From positions 310,001-374,000 of the forward strand of contig JADJNY010000006.1 of assembly GCA_016714045.1 (NCBI GenBank): DNA of 64,000 bases. Direction: 5' to 3'. This document shows, piece by piece, positions 9,849 to 18,095 of this stretch. This DNA is from Planctomycetota bacterium (GTDB lineage: Bacteria > Planctomycetota > UBA1135 > GCA-002686595). Made by a program: the position numbers and the translations under genes. How positions within the stretch are numbered: the first letter of the stretch is position 1; each line of letters starts with the position of its first letter. The notes under the pieces were generated by a model. That model was not told the origin of the DNA and did not search any database. It saw nothing but the letters and a program-made list of their open reading frames with translations.

Positions 9849-10244
9849 ATGGGAGACAAGCACATCCTGGGCGACCTGCAGCACGCGATCATGCGCGTGC
9901 TCTGGGCCGAAGGCGAAGCGACGGTGGCGCGCGTGCAGGAGGCGCTCGAAGACGAGCGCGATCGCGCGCTCACGACGATCGCGACGATGCTCGTCAAGAT
10001 GGAGAAGAAGGGCATCGTCGCCCATCGCTCCGAGGGCCGGCAGTTCGTCTACCGCCCGCTCGTCAGCGAGACCGAGGTGCAGCGCTCGATGGTCGGCGAG
10101 CTCACCGACATGCTCTTCGGCGGCGACGTGACGGCGCTCGTCAGCCATCTGCTCACCGAGCAGGAGATCGACGACAAGGAGCTCGCGCGCCTCAAGGCCC
10201 TGATCGCCGAGCACCGCTCGAAGGAGCGCCGCCGTGGCCGCTGA
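9849..10244 (+). CDS. blaI: BlaI/MecI/CopY family transcriptional repressor
   Basis: 131 residues, typical family length. The winged-helix DNA-binding domain covers residues about 5-75: LGDLQHAIMRVLWAEGEATV, then VQEALEDERDRALTTIATML and VKMEKKGIVAHRSEGRQFVYRPLV, which matches the family wing. The C-terminal helices (about 80-125) are the dimerisation region. A strong ribosome site (GGAGGTGAT) precedes the ATG. The next gene, an M56 peptidase, starts inside this one, the usual BlaI/BlaR1 arrangement in which the sensor triggers repressor removal. No beta-lactamase gene is nearby, so the inducing signal need not be an antibiotic. Symbol is by family. Confidence 0.9.
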   Translation: MGDKHILGDLQHAIMRVLWAEGEATVARVQEALEDERDRALTTIATMLVKMEKKGIVAHRSEGRQFVYRPLVSETEVQRSMVGELTDMLFGGDVTALVSHLLTEQEIDDKELARLKALIAEHRSKERRRGR

Positions 10245-12015
10245 GCACCTCGACACGGCGCTGCTCGCCTGGCTGGGCACGTACTTCGTGCACTCCACGC
10301 TGCTGCTCGTGGCGGCGTGGATCCTGGCGCGGCTCGTCGCGCGCTCGCGGCGCTTCGTCGACACGGGCCCGGCGATCCGCGAGAGCCTGTGGCGCGTCGC
10401 GCTACTCGCCGGCCTCGTGACGGCCACGGTCCAGCGCGGCTTCGGCGTCGACGGTCCCGCCGCGCTCTGGACGATCGAAGCGCGCACGGTCGCGGCAACA
10501 GTAGCTCCCGCGGGGCTCGAGCAGCAGGTGGAGTCGAACGTGGCCCCGAGCGACGACGCGATGGCGCTCCGGTCGCTCGCTCCGACGAGCGCAGCGCGCG
10601 AAGACGCGCCGCTCGCGCGGAACATCACGACCGAACGCCCGCGCCGCGGAGCGCCGCTCCCGACGATCGACGCGACCTTCCGCGCGCCCTACGTCCCGAT
10701 CGTGCTGCCGCGGTCGATCGCGCTCGTGCCCGTCTCGAACGCGCCGACGTTCGCCGAAGGCGGCGACTGCGCGGTGGAGAGCGCGGGAGCTCCCGGCGAG
10801 CTCCGATCGCACACGCTCGCGAGCACGACCGGCGTCGACGTGTCGCTCGCCGCTCCGGGCGCGAGCTCGCTCCTCGACTCGATCTCGTGGTCGCGCGTTC
10901 TCCTGACGCTGTGGCTCGCCGGCATCGCCGCCTGCGCCGCGTCGTGGCTGCGTGAATGGCGCGGACTGCGTCGGCGGCTCGCGCGTCGCGTGTACCTCGA
11001 CCGGGGCAGCGTGCACGCCGCGTTCGCGCGCCTCTGTCAGCAAAGCGGCACGCACGGTGTGCGCCTCTCCTGCGCGCCGGCGCTCTGCGCGCCGATCACG
11101 CTGGGCCTCGTGCGGGCGGAGATCGCGATCCCGCCGCGCGCGACGACGCAGCTCTCGTCAGACGAGCTCGACGCGCTGTTCGCGCACGAGCTCGCCCACG
11201 TGCGCCGCGGCGACCCCTTGTGGCTCGTGATCTACCGCGCGCTCGAGGTCGTCTTCTTCTTCCAGCCGCTCAATCGCATCGCGCGCGTGCGCCTCGTCGA
11301 CGAGGCCGAGCTCCTGGCCGACGATTGGGCCGCGACGCAGCTCGAATCGCGCGTCTCGCTCGCGAGCTGCCTCACGGAGATCGCGGGCTGGCTCGTGCAC
11401 GAGCGCCACCTCCTCCCCGCTCCGGCGATGGCGGCGCGCGGAACGCGCCTGTCGATTCGCGTGCGGCGCCTGCTCGACGAAGAACACTGCCCGGAAAACG
11501 CGCGACGCCCGCATGGTCTCCTGCTCCTGGCCGGGTTGGCGGTCACGGGCGTCGCGCTCTTCGGCCCCGGCGTCGCGGCGACGCGCGCGGTGGAGGAAGC
11601 ACCGTCAGCACCCTCGGCCGCCGCGCTCGATGCGAGCGCGTCCAGCTCCGCGTCGACGCCGCTCGACGAGCCCGCCGCTGTCGCGATCGACGACGCGTTC
11701 GGCACGCCCATCGCTCCGGCGGACGACGCCGGACTCGAGCACGCGACCACGGAGCTCGCGAGCCCGGACGAGGCGCCGGTCGCCGACGGGCGCGAGCCCA
11801 GCGTCGCGCCGCGCGCGCTCGAACTCGAAGAGCTCACGAGCGAAATCGACGCGCTACGGCGCGCCGCGGCGGAGCGCGCGCTCACGCCCGAAATCGAGCG
11901 CGAGCTCGCCGAGCTCCTCATGACCTACGACGCGCTCGCGCACGAGGTCGAGGTGCTCGAGGCGTTGCTCGAACGTCTCGCGCCCCCTTCGTCCCCTCTC
12001 GATCCGGTGCGTTAG
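10234..12015 (+). CDS. M56 family (BlaR1/MecR1-like) membrane zinc peptidase
   Basis: 593 residues with a GTG start, overlapping the blaI gene by 11 bp. The N-terminus has hydrophobic segments (residues about 8-28 and 48-64), followed by a long polar stretch and another segment near 220-235. The metallopeptidase motif HELAH is within DALFAHELAHVRRGD (about residue 315), with the downstream acidic ligand region EAELLADDWAA. A further membrane segment lies near 430-450. The C-terminal 140 residues are Ala/Ser/Glu-rich and end in a probable coiled coil (about 525-585). There is no penicillin-binding sensor domain of the BlaR1 type, so it is an M56 protease with an unknown sensor role. It should relay an envelope signal to the repressor by proteolysis. 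Confidence 0.85.
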   Translation: MAAEHLDTALLAWLGTYFVHSTLLLVAAWILARLVARSRRFVDTGPAIRESLWRVALLAGLVTATVQRGFGVDGPAALWTIEARTVAATVAPAGLEQQVESNVAPSDDAMALRSLAPTSAAREDAPLARNITTERPRRGAPLPTIDATFRAPYVPIVLPRSIALVPVSNAPTFAEGGDCAVESAGAPGELRSHTLASTTGVDVSLAAPGASSLLDSISWSRVLLTLWLAGIAACAASWLREWRGLRRRLARRVYLDRGSVHAAFARLCQQSGTHGVRLSCAPALCAPITLGLVRAEIAIPPRATTQLSSDELDALFAHELAHVRRGDPLWLVIYRALEVVFFFQPLNRIARVRLVDEAELLADDWAATQLESRVSLASCLTEIAGWLVHERHLLPAPAMAARGTRLSIRVRRLLDEEHCPENARRPHGLLLLAGLAVTGVALFGPGVAATRAVEEAPSAPSAAALDASASSSASTPLDEPAAVAIDDAFGTPIAPADDAGLEHATTELASPDEAPVADGREPSVAPRALELEELTSEIDALRRAAAERALTPEIERELAELLMTYDALAHEVEVLEALLERLAPPSSPLDPVR

Positions 12016-12057
12016 TTCACGGCAGTTCGTCCACCTCTGGCAGGCAAGGAGTCCCTC

Positions 12058-14169
12058 ATGAAGTCCACGTTGCTCGTCTTCCTCGTCACGCTCGGCATCG
12101 TGTCCGCGGCCTCGGCGGCGCCCTGCGATCACAAACACCCCGGCTGCACGCACCACGCGGCGAAGGGCGGCCAGGTCGTGAACACGATCTCGCGCTCGGC
12201 GCCGGGGCAGGCCGTCGTGGCGATCGGGCAGTCGAACGGCGGAGCCGTCGTCGTGCGCGGCGGGTCGAGCGCGGGTGACGCGTGCGTCACGATCAACACC
12301 TCGTCGTCGGCTCCGCGCGGGTCGGCCGGCGGCGGGTCGTGCACCGTGACGATCGGTTCGGGCTCGTGCGAGGCCGCGGCATCGGCCTCGTCGGGTTGCG
12401 CGTCGACGCAGAGCTCCTGCTCGTCGAGCTCGAGCAGCTCTTCCTCGAGCGCGTGCGCCGGAGGCGGCAGCTCGTGCGCGCCGAGCGCGGCGGCGGGCTC
12501 CGATCGGGCGAGCGTCGGCGCGCGAGCGCCCCTCGCGGCCCCGCGCGCCGCGCAGGCGCCGCGTGCAGCCCGTGCACCGCGCGCGCCGCGCGCCGCTCAG
12601 GCCACGGCTCCGTGCGAACCCGCGGCTCCGTGCGCGCCGACGGCTCCGTGCGAGGCCAATGCTCCGTGCGAGGCCGGGGCTCCGGGCGCCCCGAGTGCTC
12701 CGTGCGCGCCGGCCTTGGCGCCGACGCCCGACAGTCGCGCGCTCCACACCACGGGCGCGTTGAGCGGACTGCTCGCGCCCGCGGGAACATCGATGCTCGC
12801 GACGCGACCGGCGTCGAACGACGCGCTCCTCGGCGCGCCGTCTGCTCCGGCCGAGGACGGCGGTCGCGTCCGCAACCTGCTCGCGCGCGTGCGCTCGGCA
12901 CCTGTGGTCGAAGGCACCTCGCCCGCGCCGTGCGCGCCGGACGCTGCGACGGCGCCGTGCGAAGGTGATTCCGGCTCCTACTTGGGCGTCCCGCCGCCGT
13001 GCTCGTCAGGGCCGGTGGACGGCGATTCGGGTTCCTACTTGGGCATCGCGCCGGGCCTCGGCGCGGCGGACACGCTCGACGCGGACGTGTTCGTCGTCGA
13101 GGCGCCCGAACTCGAGGTCTTCGAGGCGATGGACTTCGCCGAGCTGCCCGACGACGTGCGCGAGGAAATCGCGGACGCTCGGCAGGAGGCCGACGAAGCG
13201 TTCCGCGAGGCGCGCCAGGAAGCCGAGGAAGCGATGCGCGAGGCGCGCGAGTCGGCGCGCGAAGCCGAGCTCGAGGCGCGCCAGCAGTGGGAACAGCACC
13301 AGGAAGCGTGGCGCGAGCACGCGCGCGAATGGCAACAGCGCGCTCAGGAGGAAGCAAGCGCGGCGATGGAACATGCGCAGGAGATCCAAGCTCGCATGCG
13401 CGCGCAGCTCGAAGAAGTGCAGCAGCGCTCGCGTGAGCTCGTCGAACGCGCTCGCAGCCAGCAGGACCGCGCGCGTGGCACGTCGCGCTCCGGCAACTCA
13501 CTGCGCGTCGGTCGTTCGACGCAGGAACGTGGCGCCTGGGCGCGCGGCGGAGCTACCGCGCCGCAGGACCGCGCGCTCGAAGAGCGCATCGCGCGCCTCG
13601 AAGCCCTCGCACGCGAACGCCACCCCGGCGCCGTCTCCGACGACACGTCGCGCTCGCTCGAGGACCGCGTCGCGGAGCTCGAGGGGCTGCTCTCCGGCCA
13701 TGGAAAGACCGCCGCCGGCGATGCGCCGTCGATGTGGAAGTTGGGCGTGTTCTCGGGCACCCCTCCATTCCCCGGCCGGCTCGGAGTCCAGGCGCTCCCG
13801 AACGGCGCGCAGAACGAACTCCACCTCGCACCGCTCGGCGCGCAGGACGGCGTGATCGAGTTGCCGAACAACGGGCAGCTGCGCCTGCGCTCGGGCTCGA
13901 CGTCCGGTCCGTGGGTCGTGACGACCGAGGGCCCCGACGGCACGCTGCGCGTCGAGACCCGTTCCGAGGGCGGCGGACCCGCAGACGCGACCGACTCGAC
14001 GGAGCCCCCGGCCGAGGTGCTCGACAGCGCGCTCCTCCAAGACGGAATCCGCGCGCAGGTCGAAGAGCGCATGCAGGCCCTCCGCCAGCAGATGGAGGAG
14101 CTCCGCGAGCGCATGCAGAAGCTGCGCGGCGAGCTCGAGCAGAGCCCGCGCCGCGCGCAAGGCCGCTGA
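12058..14169 (+). CDS. Exported low-complexity, Cys-rich coiled-coil protein of the blaI operon
   Basis: 703 residues, 42 bp after the M56 gene, with a good ribosome site (AAGGAG). Signal peptide at 1-20 (LLVFLVTLGIVSAASA). The order is: a His/Cys-rich start (PCDHKHPGCTHH); a poly-Ser stretch (about 120-135); an Ala/Pro/Arg run; about eight A-P-C-x-x-x units (about 180-220); two copies of a G-D-S-G-S-Y-L-G segment 19 residues apart (about 303-330); a long charged coiled coil (about 366-473); a shorter coil (about 505-550); a region resembling a beta domain (about 560-640); and a final coil (about 655-695). The Y-L-G-V/I phrase resembles the opening strand of PDZ domains, but no full PDZ is present. 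I do not recognise the family. Its position suggests it is the target or effector of the BlaI/M56 switch. Confidence 0.75.
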   Translation: MKSTLLVFLVTLGIVSAASAAPCDHKHPGCTHHAAKGGQVVNTISRSAPGQAVVAIGQSNGGAVVVRGGSSAGDACVTINTSSSAPRGSAGGGSCTVTIGSGSCEAAASASSGCASTQSSCSSSSSSSSSSACAGGGSSCAPSAAAGSDRASVGARAPLAAPRAAQAPRAARAPRAPRAAQATAPCEPAAPCAPTAPCEANAPCEAGAPGAPSAPCAPALAPTPDSRALHTTGALSGLLAPAGTSMLATRPASNDALLGAPSAPAEDGGRVRNLLARVRSAPVVEGTSPAPCAPDAATAPCEGDSGSYLGVPPPCSSGPVDGDSGSYLGIAPGLGAADTLDADVFVVEAPELEVFEAMDFAELPDDVREEIADARQEADEAFREARQEAEEAMREARESAREAELEARQQWEQHQEAWREHAREWQQRAQEEASAAMEHAQEIQARMRAQLEEVQQRSRELVERARSQQDRARGTSRSGNSLRVGRSTQERGAWARGGATAPQDRALEERIARLEALARERHPGAVSDDTSRSLEDRVAELEGLLSGHGKTAAGDAPSMWKLGVFSGTPPFPGRLGVQALPNGAQNELHLAPLGAQDGVIELPNNGQLRLRSGSTSGPWVVTTEGPDGTLRVETRSEGGGPADATDSTEPPAEVLDSALLQDGIRAQVEERMQALRQQMEELRERMQKLRGELEQSPRRAQGR
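12964..13047 (+). repeat. In-frame duplication encoding GDSGSYLG
   Basis: Two related 27-bp stretches starting at 12964 and 13021 (57 bp, 19 codons apart) encode G-D-S-G-S-Y-L-G-V and G-D-S-G-S-Y-L-G-I inside the coiled-coil protein gene. Their third-position differences indicate the copies have diverged at silent sites while the peptide was kept. Confidence 0.7.
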
Positions 14170-14189
14170 GCGAGCCCCGTCTCCCGCAC

Positions 14190-14213
14190 GCCGCCCCGGA
14201 CTCCCGGGGCGGC
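14190..14213 (+). terminator. Intrinsic terminator after the blaI operon
   Basis: GCCGCCCCGG pairs perfectly with CCGGGGCGGC around a 4-nt loop (ACTC), and is followed by TGCGTTTCAT. It sits 20 bp after the stop of the coiled-coil protein gene and before a gene on the other strand. The T-run is short, so termination strength is uncertain. Confidence 0.6.
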
Positions 14214-14228
14214 TGCGTTTCATCGCGC

Positions 14229-14505
14229 TCACACGCGCCGCACGTCGAACCCCGCGAGCCCGCGCGGCGTCGTGCGCTCGACGCGCACCTCCGTCACGTC
14301 GGCGTGCGGCGGCCCGCGACGGAGCCACGCGAGCAGCGCCTCGACGTCCGCGCTCTTCCCCTCGGCCCACAGCTCGACGCTGCCGTCGGGGAGGTTCTGC
14401 ACCCAGCCCGCGAGGCCGCGCTCGCGCGCGACGACGCGCGTGGTGACGAAAGCCCACGCCCTGGACGAGGCCCAGCACCGTCGCGTGCACCGCGATCGAC
14501 TCCAT
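14229..14505 (-). pseudogene. Acylphosphatase, frameshifted
   Basis: Two frames together give one acylphosphatase (enzyme that hydrolyses acyl phosphates, normally about 90-98 residues). The ATG at 14505 reads M-E-S-I-A-V-H-A-T-V-L-G-L-V-Q-G-V-G-F-R, containing the active-site loop and Arg. The frame then turns to Arg-rich nonsense. The next frame gives GLAGWVQNLPDGSVELWAEG, with the catalytic Asn region, and ends GLAGFDVRRV at a TGA (14229-14231). The break is at about 14445-14450 (GGCTTTCGTCACC). A 1-base insertion, or a 2- or 8-base deletion, would explain it; the TTTCG there could be one remnant of a short direct repeat. It may be a real pseudogene or an assembly error. Confidence 0.7.
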
Positions 14506-14659
14506 GCCTCGAGGATGGCGCGCGCATGGGCTCGTTTCCAGGCGCGCGCGCGCGGCCGAGCCCTCCTCGCACGCGGCGGGCCTCGCGCGCGCGCTCCCGC
14601 GGCGGGATTCCCTCCCGCGCCGTTCCCCGCCGCCGGAGGCCCGCCCCTATCATGTCGGG

Positions 14660-16555
14660 ATGCTCCTCGCGGCCGCGATCGCCTTCCTCACCCTCCAGAC
14701 GACTCCCCTCCCGGCCGAGCTCGCCGGTCCGTGGCGCGCGACGCTCGCGAGCCCCGGTGGAGAGCTCCCGTTCGCGCTCGAGCTCGACACCGCGGGCGCC
14801 GCGCGCGTGAAGAACGGCACGGAGGTCGTCGACGTCCCCGAGGTGCGCTTCGAGCAGGGCGAGCTCGTCCTCGCGTTCCCCCACTACGACTCGGCGATCC
14901 GCGCGCGCCTCGTCGCGGGCGTGCTCGAAGGCACGTGGACGAAGCGCGGCTCGACGGACGAGCCGCAGCGCCTCGCGTTCCGCGCGACGAAGGGCGCGGG
15001 CGCGCGCTTCACGCCGGCCGGAACGGGCGACGCGAGCGCGCCGCCCTCGATCGCGGGCCGCTGGAACGCCACCTTCGCGAAGGAGTCGCGCCCGGCCGTC
15101 GGCGTGTTCGAAGCGCGCGGCAGCGACGTGACGGGGACGTTCCTCACCTCGACCGGCGACTACCGCTACCTCGCGGGCGACTACTCCGGCGGGCGTCTGC
15201 GCCTCTCGTGCTTCGACGGCGCGCACGCGTTCCTGTTCGACGCGCGCGCGAACGCGGACGGCCTCGCGGGCACGTTCCACTCCGGCACGTCGTGGACGGA
15301 CACGTGGACGGCGAAGCGCGACGACGCGGCGCAGCTCGACGATCCCTGGAAGCTCACCACGTGGGACGACAGCATGCCGCTCCCGTTGCTCGTGTTCCCC
15401 GACCTCTCGGGCCAGTCGCGCTCGCTCGGCGAGTGGCAGTCGACGGCGAAGGCCTTCGTGCTCGTCCTCTTCGGCTCGTGGTGTCCGAACTGCCACGACG
15501 AACTCGCCGACCTGGCCGAGCTCGACCGCCGTCTGCGGCCGAAGGGGCTCTCGATCGTCGCGCTCGCCTTCGAGCAGATCGGCGATTTCGAGCGCGACGC
15601 GCAGCAGATCCGCCGCGCGATGCTGCGTCACAAGGCGTCGTTCCCCGTGCTGCTCGGCGGCCGCTCGATGAAGGAGAAGGCCGCGGAGGCGCTCCCCGGT
15701 CTCTCCGGCGTGCAGGCCTACCCGACGACGATCTTCTTCCACCGCGACGGACGGCCCCGCGCGGTGCACACGGGCTACAGCGGACCGGGAACCGGCGCGG
15801 CGCACACGGCGCTCGTCGCGGAGTTCGAGGCGATCGCGCAGGAGCTCCTCGACGAACCGGGTCCGGACCAGCGCGAGCTCTGGACGCGCCTCGCGTCGGG
15901 TCGCTGGGTCGACCAGCCCCACTACTTCACGACGACGATCTTCAAGGACGACCAGGGCGCGAAGTTCCTGTCCGACGATCCGATCTGGATGCCCGAGTCG
16001 CCGGAAGACCAGATCATGCGCACCGTGCGCGTCCAGGGCCCGTCCGTGTGGTTCGAGGACCGCCTCTACGCCTACGACTCCGCCACGTCCGTGTTCCTCG
16101 ACCCGTTCGACACGGGACACCGCGTCGTCGCGGAGAGCCCGATGGGCAAGGAGCCGCCGTGCCCGATCTGGACCATGCTGCCGGAGCAGATCGACGAAGC
16201 GAGCCGCAGCACGAGCGCGCGCCTGCGCCGCGAGGCGCTCTACGTCTCTGTGCGCGCGCTCCGCGAAGGGAAGCGCGAGACGGCGCTGGACGTCGCGGGC
16301 TTCCTCGACGATCCCGACGTCTTCGTGCGCTGCGTCGCCGCGTGGGTCGCGGGCGAGCTCAAGCTCGACACGGCGCTGCCGAAGCTGCTCCAGAACGCGG
16401 GCCACGGCTTCGGCCCGCTGCGCCGCGAGGTCGCGCGCGCGTTGCGCCGGCTCGGACGCGCGGAGACTCGGTCGACGCTCGAGGCGCTCGCGCGCGACAT
16501 CGACCCGCTCGTGCGCCAGCACGCGAAGGTCGCGCTCGACGCGCTCCCCCGCTGA
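14660..16555 (+). CDS. Exported thioredoxin-fold (TlpA-like) protein with C-terminal HEAT-like repeats
   Basis: 631 residues; start chosen at the ATG at 14660 because it opens a short signal peptide (MLLAAAIAFLTLQTTPLPAE). Residues about 20-220 form two related beta-rich segments (G-x-W-x-A-T at 23-28 and GRWNATF at 133-139), perhaps a lipocalin-like or repeat domain. A redoxin domain follows (about 240-400) with the active site GSWCPNCHDEL at 272-282 and the cis-Pro region GVQAYPTTIFF, so thiol redox activity in the periplasm is likely. The last about 100 residues look like HEAT repeats (DPDVFVRCVAAWVAGELKL, PLRREVARALRRLGR). It converges with miaE. The substrate is unknown. Confidence 0.8.
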   Translation: MLLAAAIAFLTLQTTPLPAELAGPWRATLASPGGELPFALELDTAGAARVKNGTEVVDVPEVRFEQGELVLAFPHYDSAIRARLVAGVLEGTWTKRGSTDEPQRLAFRATKGAGARFTPAGTGDASAPPSIAGRWNATFAKESRPAVGVFEARGSDVTGTFLTSTGDYRYLAGDYSGGRLRLSCFDGAHAFLFDARANADGLAGTFHSGTSWTDTWTAKRDDAAQLDDPWKLTTWDDSMPLPLLVFPDLSGQSRSLGEWQSTAKAFVLVLFGSWCPNCHDELADLAELDRRLRPKGLSIVALAFEQIGDFERDAQQIRRAMLRHKASFPVLLGGRSMKEKAAEALPGLSGVQAYPTTIFFHRDGRPRAVHTGYSGPGTGAAHTALVAEFEAIAQELLDEPGPDQRELWTRLASGRWVDQPHYFTTTIFKDDQGAKFLSDDPIWMPESPEDQIMRTVRVQGPSVWFEDRLYAYDSATSVFLDPFDTGHRVVAESPMGKEPPCPIWTMLPEQIDEASRSTSARLRREALYVSVRALREGKRETALDVAGFLDDPDVFVRCVAAWVAGELKLDTALPKLLQNAGHGFGPLRREVARALRRLGRAETRSTLEALARDIDPLVRQHAKVALDALPR

Positions 16556-16567
16556 CGCGCCCCCGCG

Positions 16568-17200
16568 CTACGGCCGGACGTTCGCGGCGCCGCCGGTGCG
16601 CGCGTGCGGCGCGGGGTCGAGCTCCCCCGAGTGCATGCGGTGGTCGAACGGGAGCGCACGCAGGACGCGCGCCTCCGCGGCGCGGAGCTCGGCGAGGCGT
16701 TCCTGCACGCGCTCGGCGGCGTAGTGCTCCTTCGCGAGCTCGACGAACAGCGCCTGGTGCGCCGCCTCGCTCGGCACGAGCCCACGGTAGAACGCGGCGA
16801 GCTCGCGATCGTGGAGGTGTTCGGCGAGCAGGTGGAAGCGCTCGAGGCTGCGCGCCTCGATCAGCGCCGCCACGAGGAGCCGGTCGAGGAGCAGCTCCTC
16901 CTTCCGGTGCGCGCGCGCGGCGAGCAATCCCTCCGCGTACGGGTTCGCTCGCGCGGGGAGCAGCGTCCCGCCGCGCTTCGCGAGCTCGTCGAGCACGAGC
17001 TCGAAGTGCAGGAGCTCTTCGCGCGCGACGGCGCTCATGCGCTGCACGAGCGCTGCGTGCTCCGTGTACTTGACGATGAGCGCCTGCGCGGACGCCGCGG
17101 CGCGAAGCTCGCAGTGCGCGTGGTCGGAGAGCAGCTCGACCGGCCGCGTTTCGACGCGCGCGACCCAGTCGGGGGTGGTCAGGACGTCGAGTCGCCACAT
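16568..17200 (-). CDS. miaE: tRNA-(ms[2]io[6]A)-hydroxylase MiaE
   Basis: 210 residues, close to the usual length. MiaE is a diiron monooxygenase that hydroxylates the isopentenyl group of ms2i6A37 in tRNA. Carboxylate-bridge residues are visible in two ferritin-like helix pairs: DHAHCELRAAASAQAL (about 26-41), AREELLHFELVL (about 60-71), ALIEARSLERFHLLAEHL (about 111-128) and PSEAAHQALFVELA (about 143-156). It lies 13 bp downstream of the adenosyltransferase gene on the same strand, so the two may be co-transcribed although their functions are unrelated. The miaA/miaB genes needed for its substrate are not in the window. Confidence 0.9.
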   Translation of the reverse strand: MWRLDVLTTPDWVARVETRPVELLSDHAHCELRAAASAQALIVKYTEHAALVQRMSAVAREELLHFELVLDELAKRGGTLLPARANPYAEGLLAARAHRKEELLLDRLLVAALIEARSLERFHLLAEHLHDRELAAFYRGLVPSEAAHQALFVELAKEHYAAERVQERLAELRAAEARVLRALPFDHRMHSGELDPAPHARTGGAANVRP

Positions 17201-17213
17201 GCGCGCGGCCCCG

Positions 17214-17789
17214 TCAGCCCCCGAGCTTCTTGCCCGGCACCCAGAGGACGTCGCCGCGCCCGTGGTCGTTCAGCACGCGTCCGAGCACGAACAAGAAGTC
17301 CGAGAGCCGGTTCAGGTACTTCACGACCTCGACGTTCACGCGCTCGTTCTCGCCGGGGAGCTCGCGCAGCTCCGTGACGAGCCGCTCCGCGCGACGGCAC
17401 ACGTTGCGCGCGAGGTGCAGCCAGGCCGACGCCATCGTCCCGCCGGGCAGGATGAAGCTCTTGAGCGGGGCGAGGTGCTCGTTCTCGCGGTCGATGAGCT
17501 GCTCCAGCTTCGTCGTGTACGCGGGGGTGAGGCGCAGGCGCGCTCCCGCGTCCCCGGGCACGCACAGGTCCGCGCCCACGTCGAAGAGGTCGTTCTGGAT
17601 CTCTTGCAGCTCGCCGTGCAGCGGCTCGGGGATCCCGTGCGCGAGCGCGAGCCCGAGCACGGACGAGAGCTCGTCCACGGTGCCGTAGGCGGCGACGCGC
17701 AGGTGGTGCTTCGGCACGCGCGTGCCGTCGCCGAGGCTCGTCTCGCCTTCGTCTCCGCCGCGCGTGTAGATGCGATCGAGTCGGACCAT
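17214..17789 (-). CDS. PduO-type cob(I)alamin adenosyltransferase
   Basis: 191 residues. It transfers the 5'-deoxyadenosyl group of ATP to cob(I)alamin, making coenzyme B12. The ATP-binding N-terminus IYTRGGDEGETSLGDG (7-22), the helix YGTVDELSSVLG (35-46), the L-x-x-x-x-N-D-L-F-D-V-G segment and the basic motif ARNVCRRAERLV (about 125-136) are typical. The start at 17789 was chosen because AAGGAA lies at good distance upstream and the protein then begins VRLDRIYTRGGD as in relatives; an upstream ATG (MTPKERT) is possible. No B12-dependent enzyme is nearby. Confidence 0.9.
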   Translation of the reverse strand: MVRLDRIYTRGGDEGETSLGDGTRVPKHHLRVAAYGTVDELSSVLGLALAHGIPEPLHGELQEIQNDLFDVGADLCVPGDAGARLRLTPAYTTKLEQLIDRENEHLAPLKSFILPGGTMASAWLHLARNVCRRAERLVTELRELPGENERVNVEVVKYLNRLSDFLFVLGRVLNDHGRGDVLWVPGKKLGG

Positions 17790-17907
17790 GGTGCGTTCCT
17801 TGGGGGTCATCCTCCGGGGAGGTCGAGGACGAGGCAAGCCTGGAGTGACGGAGGCCTGCGCGCGATCGTGTTGGTCGGGACGCGATGGCCGGACGAGACG
17901 ATCGTCT

Positions 17908-18069
17908 CGGTCGGGAGCGCGATTGCCGGATGGGGCGATGCAGGGGAAAGGGGCGCAACGAGGCGCATCGGCTGCTTCGCATTCCGGACCCCGCGCAAGC
18001 CAAGACCGGAGGACCGGTCCTGGCTTGCGCGGGGTTCTACGGGCTCTCGGCAACGGGCGATGGACGGGG
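17908..18069. repeat. Intergenic hairpin repeat, copy 2
   Basis: Second copy, in the 306-bp gap between the divergent-facing end of the AlgJ-like gene and the adenosyltransferase start; no gene is seen in the gap. It shares CGGTCGGGAGCGC, GCCGGATGGG, TGCTTCGCAT (17973-17982) and GTTCTACGGGCTCTCGGCAACG with copy 1. The hairpin is a 19-bp stem with one mismatch (17989-18007 with 18016-18034). The loop region holds GAGGAC (18009-18014). It starts 27 bp past the stop of the minus-strand AlgJ-like gene, so a role as minus-strand terminator is possible. Confidence 0.75.
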
Positions 18070-18095
18070 CGTGGAGGTGTGGGGTGCGGCTTGGT

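Noticed and set aside
3709..10131. A 2140-codon plus-strand open frame
   Set aside because: It is opposite genes with clear domains (SGNH protein, propeller/Sel1 protein), is Arg/Ala/Glu-rich with no recognisable motif, and is expected from strong G/C third-position bias.
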